Positions 1 to 10,400 of a stretch of DNA of 24,809 nt are shown in pieces. This DNA comes from Tubiluchus corallicola (taxonomy: Eukaryota > Priapulida > Priapulimorpha > Priapulimorphida > Tubiluchidae). Numbering within the stretch: the first letter of the stretch is position 1; each line of letters begins with the position of its first letter. Where the stretch lies: NCBI GenBank assembly GCA_030141605.1, contig JAQGDQ010001807.1, positions 1 through 24,809 of the forward strand, written 5' to 3'. Both the position numbers and the translations under genes were made by a program. The notes below the pieces were generated by a model, which had not been told where the DNA came from, did no database searches, and saw only the letters and a program-made list of their open reading frames with translations.

Positions 1-2122
1 ATAAGAAAGTGAAACAGGAAAAGTTAAGGTAGGTCAGCAAGAATAGGACAGCATTAAAAAAAATAGTTTGGAGAGAGAGGGTTATGGGATCAGGTTCACA
101 TATCATAGTTTTAGTTTTTTGAGAGGTGATTTTATTTTATTTTTGTAAAAGTGTAATTAGTAATTATAAGTGGTTGTGCTAATGGAGAGAATTTTTTATA
201 CTTATATTTTTAAAAAATTTTTAAGCATGTTGTGAAGGAGTCAGGAATACAAAAAAACGAATACAAATACAGGTTTTTTGGAGTCCTCAGGAGGAGACTT
301 GAGAGACGAATTTCGGCTGCTAAACTCCTCAATTCTTAAACTCTCAAGCGCAGCCAATCGTGGTCCGCTAAGCAGAGCTCTGCGTGACCTTCACGATTCT
401 CCTCTTTACATAGAAAACAAACAAATATATATACACGAACATATAACACAAGGATTTCTTAAAAAGTTTGTTAAGTTTATAAGTAGTTGTGTTGTTTTTA
501 AGTTGAGTGTTATTTAGATTAAATTTATTTAGATGCTTAAATTTAAATATTGTAAAGAGGGGAGCTTATATTTAGTAAATTTTTAAAAAATTTTTTAGTT
601 GTTTAAATTTAAACTAATGTAAATAGGAGGGTTCTTATTCAGTAAATTTTTAATTCTTGAAATCCCAATTGCAGACAACTAAGTGTTGCTAAAACTAGTT
701 CTGCAACACCCAGTTCTCCTGTTTTATGTAAATACAAATAAGTATATACTAACATATAACATAAGGGTTTCTTAAAAGAATTTGTTATGTTTGAAAGCAG
801 TTATGCTGTTTTAGGTTGAATGTTATTCAGATTAATTTAGTTAGATGTTTAAATCTAATTATTGTGAATAGGAGGGTTTTATTTAGTAGATTTTCAGAAT
901 TTTTTTAGTTTTTTAGAGTTATTTTTAGAAAACCATGGTTTTTCATTACTTTAATAGATATAACTAATTATAATTATAATTATTGATTTTATATTTTTTA
1001 TTGATTTATATAAGGTTTTTGACTGGATTTTCTGATGAGTCGAGAAGCAAATATATTTAAATGTAACTCAGAGGGCAGTAGAAAGATGCTAGAGTTAGAT
1101 TATAATTTGTTTTAGAGCAGAAGTTTGTTAGTTATATAGTGGAGTTGTTCTAAGACATTTCGAACAAAATATTTTTTACTAAAATTACAATTTAACTGTA
1201 ATATTTGTACTACAAGGGTTAGCTAAAAATATAATCATATACGTGCACTAGATTTTCAAGACTGTCAGTATCCGCCATTTTTATGTTAAAGATCTTTTAA
1301 TTATAGAGTAGAGTTTGTTCTAAGTATTCTCACAGAAATTTTTACCAAAATCACAAATATCTGTAATACATAGTTGAAGGTTTGTATTGAGTATATTTAA
1401 AAACAGTACAGGAGGTTAGTTATAATTAAAATTACTTACAAGTATTGGATCTTCAGACAGTGTCACAGCCGCCATGTTTTCTTTGTTTGAAAATCCCTCC
1501 AGATCTTATGAGACCTGTTAGGGAGGTTAAGTTAAATCAAGTCTTTTATGAGGCCTGTCAGGGTGATCTGAGCTAAAATAAGTGTTCATATATATTTGTA
1601 TTTTATTACATTACTTTAATAACTATAACAACTTTAAATTTAAAATGTCTATATACAGAAATCTTTTTTATTAGATGTTGGTTGTTAATAATTATAAAGA
1701 ATTTATGTTAATTTTAATAACTATTCTATATTTATACATTACTAGTAGGATTATTAGGATTATTAATATTTATGCATTATTAGTAAAAAAAATTTTTTTC
1801 TCATAACTTATGACAGAGAAGTCTCTTTATTATTTGATGTTGGTTATTAAAAATTATAAAATAATTTATGTTAATTTTTTAATTTTAATAAATATTTTAT
1901 ATTTATACATTATTAATAAGAATATCAGGATTATTAATACTCATACATTATTAGTGAAAAAGGTTTTTTCATGAGTTATCAGTGAGATTTTTTGAAATTT
2001 TTGATATTTTGAAAGCATAAAGATGGAATGAGTAGATGGCTGCAGTTTAGAGTATGTTAGTTGAAGAAAAATAGAGTTAGTCGGCAGAGCAAAGACCATA
2101 CTGAACATTGTATAGTCAGTAC
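1..2122 (+). repeat. 4.65-kb repeat unit, copy 1 (part matched by copy 2)
   Basis: Nearly identical to 4650-6771 at an offset of 4,649; the only difference I noticed is at position 34 (t versus a). It is very AT-rich with no credible gene. Inside are older duplications: 330-600 resembles 640-915, 1110-1270 resembles 1290-1480, and 1640-1760 resembles 1810-1960. A slightly GC-richer patch lies at 280-400. I cannot assign it to a known transposon class; no reverse transcriptase or transposase is visible. Confidence 0.93.
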
Positions 2123-3535
2123 TCATACACCTTGCAAGGATCACACTGAACAAAATATAGTCAACACTTGTCATCAATGCAAGGATCACACTGAACAATG
2201 TATAATCACATTCATAAACAAAGCAAGGATCACACTGAGCAATGTATAGTCGACATTTATAATCTAGGCATAGATCACACTGACAATGTATAGTCAATAC
2301 TTGTAACCAAGGTAAGGATCACATTGAACAATGTATAGTCAACACACGTCATCAATGTAAGGATCACACTGAACAATGTATAATCAACACTCATAAGCGA
2401 TGCAAGGATCACACTGAACAATGTATAGTCGACACTCATAATCTCGGCAAAGATCACACTGAACAATGCATAGTCAATACCTGTAAACAAGGTAAGGATC
2501 ACACTGAACAATGTATAGTCAACACTCTTTATCAATGCAAGGATCACACTGAACAATTTATAATCAACACTCATAAGCGATGCAAGGGTCGCACTGAACA
2601 ATGTATAGTCGACACTCAATCTCGGCAAAGATCACGCTGAACAAAGAATAGTCAATACCTAAAATTGAGGTAAAGATCACATTGAACAATGTATAGACCT
2701 ATAATTAAGGTAAGGACCCACTGAACAATGTATAATCAACACTCGCCATCAATGCAAGGATCACACTGAACAATGCATAATCAACATTCATAAGCGATGC
2801 AAGGATCACACTGAACAATGCATAGTCGACACTCATAATCTCGGCAAGGATCACACCGAACAAAGTATAGTCAATACCTATAAACAAGGTTAGGATCACA
2901 CTGAACAATGTATAGTCAATACCTATAAACAAGGTTAAGATCACACTGAACAATGCATAGTCAATACCTGTAAACAAGGTAAGGATCACACTGAACAATG
3001 TATAGTCAATACCTGTAAACAAGGTAAGGATCACACTGAACAATGTATAGTCAATACCTGTAAACAAGGTAAGGATCACACTGAACAATGTATAGTCAAC
3101 ACTCGTCATCAATGCAAGGATCACACTGAACAATGTATAGTCGACACTCATAATCTCGGCAATGATCACACTGAACAATGCATAGTCAATACCTGTAAAC
3201 AAGGTAAGGATCACACTGAACAATGTATAGTCAACACTCGTCATCAATGCAAGGATCACACTGAACAATTTATAATCAACACTCATAAGCGATGCAAGGG
3301 TCACACTGAACAATGTATAGTCGATACTCATAATCTCGGCAAGGATCACGTTCAACAAAGAATAGTCAATACCTAAAATCGAGGTAAAGATCACATTGAA
3401 CAATGTATAGACCTATAATCAAGGTAAGGACCCACTGAACAATGTATAGTCAACACTCGCCATCAATGCAAGGATCACACTGAACAAAGTATAGTCAACA
3501 TTCGTCATCAATTCAAAAATCACACTGAACAAGAA
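2090..3535. repeat. 45-bp minisatellite, about 32 copies
   Basis: Tandem 45-bp units with a conserved core ggatcacactgaacaatgta and a variable part in four recurring types: cgtcatcaatgc (A), gtaaacaaggt (B), ataatctcggc (C) and ataagcgatgc (D). The order D-C-B-A recurs, a higher-order arrangement, with a run of B units at about 2870-3080. Because 45 is 15 codons, the minus strand stays open as a hydrophobic 15-residue repeat for up to 232 codons. I regard this as a by-product, not a protein. Confidence 0.95.
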
Positions 3536-3540
3536 TAGTG

Positions 3541-3951
3541 ATAAAAATTGGTTTGGATAAAGATGGTCATGGGGTGGGTTTTACGTATTATATTTTTAGT
3601 TTTTTGAGAAGTGATTATGTTTAAATTTTTGCAGGATTGTAATTAATAATTATAAATAGTTTGTGTAACTTTAAATTTAATAGTTATTCTATATTTATAC
3701 ATTATTAATAAGATTATCAGGATTATTAATAATTATATATTATTAGCAAAATAAATTTTTTATAAGTTATTAGTGAAGATTCTTTGAATTTTTTGAAGAT
3801 TTCTTTGAATTTTTTGAAATTTTTTGATTTTTTTGATTTTTTGGAAGTGTAAAGATAGAAACAGTAGATGGCTTTAGGTTATAGCATGTTAGTTGAATAA
3901 TAAATTGAGTAAGTCAAACAGCCGGATTCGACAGGGATGTACACCGTAATA
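3541..3951 (+). repeat. Older, diverged partial copy of the 4.65-kb repeat
   Basis: 3541-3660 resembles 60-180 (gttttttgagaagtgatt), 3665-3790 resembles 1695-1970 (ttatacattattaataag), and 3845-3920 resembles 2010-2090 (cagtagatggct, gttagttga). The order is kept with large internal gaps, so it looks like a shortened older copy beside the minisatellite. It contains ggattcgacagggatgt near 3923. No gene is seen. Confidence 0.7.
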
Positions 3952-4465
3952 TATGTTTATGAAAACCAATGTAAAAATTGGTCCTTGAAATGCGATAACG
4001 AAAGTCGTTATGCTTGGTGTGAGCATATGTCTATAGGCTGTATTGAAGTATATCGCAAAGCAGCGGCCGACCAGCTAAGTGGCACATGGCAATTGTTAGT
4101 ATATGTAGTTTGTACTAGAGAGAAGAGAAATTTATATAAGAAAGTGAAACAGGAAAAGTTAAGGTAGGACAGCAAGAATAGGACAGCATTAAAAAAAATA
4201 GTTTGGAGAGAGAGGGTTATGGGATCAGGTTCACATATCATAGTTTTAGTTTTTTGAGAGGTGATTTTATTTTATTTTTGTAAAAGTGTAATTAGTAATT
4301 ATAAGTGGTTGTGCTAATGGAGAGAATTTTTTATACTTATATTTTTAAAAAATTTTTAAGCATGTTGTGAAGGAGTCAGGAATACAAAAAAACGAATACA
4401 AATACAGGTTTTTTGGAGTCCTCAGGAGGAGACTTGAGAGACGAATTTCGGCTGCTAAACTCCTC
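3952..4465 (+). repeat. 514-bp tandem duplication, unit 1
   Basis: Identical as far as I can see to 4466-4979 except for one base near the left edge (g versus t at 3955). It carries two adjacent small hairpins, ccaat-gtaaaa-attgg (about 3966-3981) and gcgataac-gaaagtc-gttatgc (about 3992-4013). Confidence 0.93.
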
Positions 4466-4979
4466 TATTTTTATGAAAACCAATGTAAAAATTGGTCCTT
4501 GAAATGCGATAACGAAAGTCGTTATGCTTGGTGTGAGCATATGTCTATAGGCTGTATTGAAGTATATCGCAAAGCAGCGGCCGACCAGCTAAGTGGCACA
4601 TGGCAATTGTTAGTATATGTAGTTTGTACTAGAGAGAAGAGAAATTTATATAAGAAAGTGAAACAGGAAAAGTTAAGGTAGGACAGCAAGAATAGGACAG
4701 CATTAAAAAAAATAGTTTGGAGAGAGAGGGTTATGGGATCAGGTTCACATATCATAGTTTTAGTTTTTTGAGAGGTGATTTTATTTTATTTTTGTAAAAG
4801 TGTAATTAGTAATTATAAGTGGTTGTGCTAATGGAGAGAATTTTTTATACTTATATTTTTAAAAAATTTTTAAGCATGTTGTGAAGGAGTCAGGAATACA
4901 AAAAAACGAATACAAATACAGGTTTTTTGGAGTCCTCAGGAGGAGACTTGAGAGACGAATTTCGGCTGCTAAACTCCTC
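4466..4979 (+). repeat. 514-bp tandem duplication, unit 2
   Basis: Second unit of the tandem pair; it continues directly into copy 2 of the large repeat. The junction after ctgctaaactcctc at 4465 is where unit 1 switches back to tatttttatgaaaacc, while unit 2 goes on into aattcttaaac. The near-perfect match indicates a recent event. Confidence 0.93.
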
Positions 4980-6771
4980 AATTCTTAAACTCTCAAGCGC
5001 AGCCAATCGTGGTCCGCTAAGCAGAGCTCTGCGTGACCTTCACGATTCTCCTCTTTACATAGAAAACAAACAAATATATATACACGAACATATAACACAA
5101 GGATTTCTTAAAAAGTTTGTTAAGTTTATAAGTAGTTGTGTTGTTTTTAAGTTGAGTGTTATTTAGATTAAATTTATTTAGATGCTTAAATTTAAATATT
5201 GTAAAGAGGGGAGCTTATATTTAGTAAATTTTTAAAAAATTTTTTAGTTGTTTAAATTTAAACTAATGTAAATAGGAGGGTTCTTATTCAGTAAATTTTT
5301 AATTCTTGAAATCCCAATTGCAGACAACTAAGTGTTGCTAAAACTAGTTCTGCAACACCCAGTTCTCCTGTTTTATGTAAATACAAATAAGTATATACTA
5401 ACATATAACATAAGGGTTTCTTAAAAGAATTTGTTATGTTTGAAAGCAGTTATGCTGTTTTAGGTTGAATGTTATTCAGATTAATTTAGTTAGATGTTTA
5501 AATCTAATTATTGTGAATAGGAGGGTTTTATTTAGTAGATTTTCAGAATTTTTTTAGTTTTTTAGAGTTATTTTTAGAAAACCATGGTTTTTCATTACTT
5601 TAATAGATATAACTAATTATAATTATAATTATTGATTTTATATTTTTTATTGATTTATATAAGGTTTTTGACTGGATTTTCTGATGAGTCGAGAAGCAAA
5701 TATATTTAAATGTAACTCAGAGGGCAGTAGAAAGATGCTAGAGTTAGATTATAATTTGTTTTAGAGCAGAAGTTTGTTAGTTATATAGTGGAGTTGTTCT
5801 AAGACATTTCGAACAAAATATTTTTTACTAAAATTACAATTTAACTGTAATATTTGTACTACAAGGGTTAGCTAAAAATATAATCATATACGTGCACTAG
5901 ATTTTCAAGACTGTCAGTATCCGCCATTTTTATGTTAAAGATCTTTTAATTATAGAGTAGAGTTTGTTCTAAGTATTCTCACAGAAATTTTTACCAAAAT
6001 CACAAATATCTGTAATACATAGTTGAAGGTTTGTATTGAGTATATTTAAAAACAGTACAGGAGGTTAGTTATAATTAAAATTACTTACAAGTATTGGATC
6101 TTCAGACAGTGTCACAGCCGCCATGTTTTCTTTGTTTGAAAATCCCTCCAGATCTTATGAGACCTGTTAGGGAGGTTAAGTTAAATCAAGTCTTTTATGA
6201 GGCCTGTCAGGGTGATCTGAGCTAAAATAAGTGTTCATATATATTTGTATTTTATTACATTACTTTAATAACTATAACAACTTTAAATTTAAAATGTCTA
6301 TATACAGAAATCTTTTTTATTAGATGTTGGTTGTTAATAATTATAAAGAATTTATGTTAATTTTAATAACTATTCTATATTTATACATTACTAGTAGGAT
6401 TATTAGGATTATTAATATTTATGCATTATTAGTAAAAAAAATTTTTTTCTCATAACTTATGACAGAGAAGTCTCTTTATTATTTGATGTTGGTTATTAAA
6501 AATTATAAAATAATTTATGTTAATTTTTTAATTTTAATAAATATTTTATATTTATACATTATTAATAAGAATATCAGGATTATTAATACTCATACATTAT
6601 TAGTGAAAAAGGTTTTTTCATGAGTTATCAGTGAGATTTTTTGAAATTTTTGATATTTTGAAAGCATAAAGATGGAATGAGTAGATGGCTGCAGTTTAGA
6701 GTATGTTAGTTGAAGAAAAATAGAGTTAGTCGGCAGAGCAAAGACCATACTGAACATTGTATAGTCAGTAC
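4650..6771 (+). repeat. 4.65-kb repeat unit, copy 2, truncated
   Basis: This second copy of 1-2122 stops at 6771, a few bases into what would be the 45-bp minisatellite (after tatagtcagtac), where lin-9 intron 5 sequence takes over. The minisatellite and the following unit are missing. Near identity with copy 1 means a recent duplication or an assembly effect. Confidence 0.93.
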
Positions 6772-7035
6772 ATTCAGTCTATTCAAAAAAACGTTTCTGC
6801 AGTCGTATACATCTCGCATCACTAACTTTCGGATATAAGGGACAATATCTTCAGGTCCCGCATAATAGAAACCCAGGTAAATTACCTCTCATATACCTCG
6901 CCTATGATCAAAACGAAATTGATCGATTTTTAACCTCAAGTTTTCACAAACTCGGCCTTCAAACAGCTCGGTTTCCGCAATCACATACATCTCATATCAC
7001 TGAAGCAGCTTCCTACATACCGTTTGCACTGAATG
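6771..7035. repeat. 265-bp segment bounded by an 8-bp inverted repeat
   Basis: CATTCAGT at 6771-6778 and ACTGAATG at 7028-7035 face each other, and the left one begins at the exact point where the 4.65-kb repeat stops. Inside is a diverged direct repeat (about 6793-6829 and 6971-7006, sharing catacatctc and cactaa/cactga) and a ggatataagggacaa motif like that of the neighbouring foldback element. It may be a small transposon or a patchwork of them. Confidence 0.45.
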
Positions 7036-7187
7036 TATAGCAATAATGCATAAAAATATGGGTACAGGTGCAGAAAAGTATAGGTCTAGATACACCCTCA
7101 GTCTGACTCAACTTCGGCTATAAGGGACATCTGATATAAGGGACAATTTTTTTCTCTCCGGTGGTGCCCGAGGTTGACTGTATATTG
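7036..7187 (+). mobile_element. Foldback repeat copy 1, lin-9 intron 5
   Basis: Starting at tagcaataatgcataaaaat, this ~150-bp segment is related to the reverse complement of 19548-19690. Its core has inverted ends ctcaacttcgg (7107) and ccgaggttgact (7168) with internal tataagggaca motifs, the shape of a short pogo-like element. It lies about 100 bases downstream (minus strand) of the exon 5 donor. Confidence 0.7.
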
Positions 7188-7285
7188 AATGTGATAAACT
7201 ACAGTACCACAAATTCATGAAAATGTTGACGAGCGCGTTGAACAATAACTGGCCGGACAATAACTGTACCGTGCCGATGCAGTAC

Positions 7286-7411
7286 CTTCTGGGCTTTCCC
7301 AGTAATCGTCGAATCTTACACCACTGGACATGGGTCAGCTCTTTTTGCTTCAGCTGCGGAAACATGTCTTGCAGACACAGTTGAAATTCATTCGGTCCAG
7401 AGAAAAGTGCT
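7286..7411 (-). CDS. lin-9: lin-9 exon 5 (DIRP domain)
   Basis: The acceptor is cttattctttttgtag and the donor AAG|GTACTG. The 126 nt read as one base, 41 codons and two bases, completing the Arg codon begun in exon 4. The product contains LFSGPNEFQLCLQDMFPQLK and then ELTHVQWCKIRRLLGKPRR, the middle of the DIRP domain. Reading through the donor gives an unrelated tail, which supports splicing here. The following exon should begin with the Cys-Ser of the GKPRRCS motif and is not visible in the window. Confidence 0.95.
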
Positions 7412-10400
7412 CTACAAAAAGAATAAGCAGGTGCTGTGTTACTATAGTCGAACCTCGTTATACCCCCTCCCTGTTATAACGTCAGCCTCCCCATAACGCC
7501 AACTATTGCCCTGACCCGATTTACATAATATATTAAATATAGGGAACACCACCAAAATCGCATACCACCATCTGCCAACTTATCTGCTGCGCCAAAAGTC
7601 CATTTTACATAATTATAATCAATTTACCTCGTTATACCTAGTTATTTAGGCGAGTTACTCTTGACACTTCTCACAGTTAACAGAGAAGTGAGTGTTAGCT
7701 CGCAATTATTGTAGGAGAGTAACTCAACGTGTGTTTTGCTCTCTAGTGTGAACACGCTTGTGAGTTACCCAGCATACTTGCCACACTTCTCACAGTGAAT
7801 AGAGGAGTATCAACTCACAATTACTGTCAGAAAGTAACTCACAGCAAGTTTTGCTCTCTAGTCTGAACATGCTTGTGAGTTACTCGACGAGTTATTCTTG
7901 ACACCTCTCTCAGTGAACAGAGAAGTGAGTGTCAGTTCACAATTACTGTCGGAGAGTAACTCAACGCGTGTTTTGCTCTCTAATCTGAACAAGCCTGAAC
8001 AAGTTACTTCGCGAGTTTATTTGGCGAGAAGACTCGCTAGTCTGAACACGCCATAACGCACACACTGTCGCACTGATTCACATGCGCACACGCTCATATA
8101 TAAAAACAGCCTCAGCTGATCACAGACAAACACGCTCGTCACACACACCGACGGACACAAAACGCCGTGAAGCACATTTACCTGTCAATGCTGGAGTAAA
8201 ACCATTCGTGACAGATCCACTTGTAGGCTTTAGGAAGCTTAAGTATATTCCGAAGTTCACCGGCCAGTTTAAGACCAACTTCCTTGGAAAACGAGTCTTT
8301 TACATCCTGTATGTTTTGCTGTGAAAAAGAAACCATACATTACTGCACATAGGAAAAAGAAGCCATACATTACTGCACATAGGAAAAAGAAGCCATACAT
8401 TACTGCACACAGGAAAAAGAAGCCATACATTACTGCACATATGAAAAAGAAGCCATACATTACTGCACATAAGAAAAAGAAGCCATACATTACTGCACAC
8501 AGGAAAAAGAAGCCATACATTACTGCACACAGGAAAAAGAAGCCATACATTACTGCACATAGGAAAAAGAAGCCATACATTACTGCACATAGGAAAAAGA
8601 AGCCATACATTACTGCATATAGGAAAAAGTATGATTACGGCAATACCAAACTAAATATGTTTAAAGGTAGGCAGGACGATTTTTCATACACTACCCCATC
8701 TTCAAGCCCGATAAAAAGTATACAATTTAACACATTTGCTTGTAGCACTTAAATTGCACTCTCCATATAAGATTTCGCTGATTGCTTATAGTATTTAAAT
8801 AGCACTTTCTGTATAAGATTTCTCTGATTGCTTATAGTATTTAAATAGCACTTTCTGTATAAGATTTCTCTGATTGCTCTTAGTACTTAAATAGCACTTT
8901 CTGTATAAGATTTCTCTGATTGCTTATAGTATTTAAATAGCACTTTCTGTATAAGATTTCTCTGATTGCTCTTAGTACTTAAATAGCACTTTCTGTATAA
9001 GATTTCTCTGATTGCTCTTAGTACTTAATTGGCACTTTTTGTATAAGATTTCTCTGATTGCTCTTAGTACTTAATTGGCACTTTTTGTATAAGATTTCTC
9101 TGATTGCTCTTAGTACTTAATTGGCACTTTTTTTATAAGATTTCTCTGATTGCTCTTAGTACTTAATTGGCACTTTTTGTATAAGATTTCTCTGATTGCT
9201 CTTAGTACTTAATTGGCACTTTTTGTATAAGATTTCTCTGATTGCATTAGTACTTAATTGGCACTTTCCGTATATGATTTCTCTGATTGCTCTTAGTACT
9301 TAATTGGCACTTTTTTTATAAGATTTCTCTGATTGCTCTTAGTACTTAATTGGCACTTTTTTTATAAGATTTCTCTGATTGCTCTTAGTACTTAATTGGC
9401 ACTTTTTGTATAAGATTTCTCTGATTGCTCTTAGTACTTAATTGGCACTTTCCGTATATGATTTCTCTGATTGCTCTTAGTACTTAATTGGCACTTTTTT
9501 ATAAGATTTCTCTGATTGCTCTTAGTACTTAATTGGCACTTTTTGTATAAGATTTCTCTGATTGCTCTTAGTACTTAATTGGCACTTTTTGTATAAGATT
9601 TCTCTGATTGCTCTTAGTACTTAATTGGCACTTTTTGTATAAGATTTCTCTGATTGCTCTTAGTACTTAATTGGCACTTTCTGTATAAGATTTCTCTGAT
9701 TGCTCTTAGTACTTAATTGGCACTTTTTGTATAAGATTTCTCTGATTGCTCTTAGTACTTAATTGGCACTTTTTGTATAAGATTTCTCTGATTGCTCTTA
9801 GTACTTAATTGGCACTTTTTGTATAAGATTTCTCTGATTGCTCTTAGTACTTAATTGGCACTTTCCGTATATGATTTCTCTGATTGCTCTTAGTACTTAA
9901 TTGGCACTTTTTTTATAAGATTTCTCTGATTGCTCTTAGTACTTAATTGGCACTTTTTGTATAAGATTTCTCTGATTGCTCTTAGTACTTAATTGGCACT
10001 TTTTGTATAAGATTTCTCTGATTGCTCTTAGTACTTAATTGGCACTTTTTTTATAAGATTTCTCTGATTGCTCTTAGTACTTAATTGGCACTTTTTGTAT
10101 AAGATTTCTCTGATTGCTCTTAGTACTTAATTGGCACTTTCTGTATAAGATTTCTCTGATTGCTCTTAGTACTTAATTGGCACTTTCTGTATAAGATTTC
10201 TCTGATTGCTCTTAGTACTTAATTGGCACTTTCTGTATAAGATTTCTCTGATTGCTCTTAGTACTTAATTGGCACTTTTTGTATAAGATTTCTCTGATTG
10301 CTCTTAGTACTTAATTGGCACTTTTTGTATAAGATTTCTCTGATTGCTCTTAGTACTTAATTGGCACTTTCTGTATAAGATTTCTCTGATTGCTCTTAGT

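Noticed and set aside
278-517. 79-codon frame in the large repeat (also at 4927-5166), and related frames at 3937-4241 and 4367-4755
   Set aside because: Starts are TTG or GTG, no known domain is seen, and the frames differ between repeat copies.
1025-1065. ctgatgagtcgagaagcaaa, resembling a hammerhead ribozyme core (also in the second repeat copy)
   Set aside because: The CUGAUGA box is present, but the GAAA box is not intact, stem II does not close, and no matching stem I/III with a cleavage triplet could be drawn.
2705-3403. 232-codon minus-strand frame with hydrophobic 15-residue repeats (and shorter ones at 1941-2297 and 2275-2628)
   Set aside because: It exists only because the 45-bp unit is divisible by three and lacks a stop in that frame. 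There is no non-repetitive coding part, start context or splice support.
3920-3940. ggattcgacagggatgt, resembling part of a tmRNA or T-loop
   Set aside because: No acceptor stem, tag reading frame or cloverleaf surrounds it, and the context is eukaryotic repeat DNA.
8321-8752. 143-codon plus-strand frame with the 10-residue repeat KKKPYITAHR, and the opposite-strand MYGFFFLCAV repeat
   Set aside because: The plus frame starts at GTG, and both are by-products of the 30-bp minisatellite inside lin-9 intron 3.
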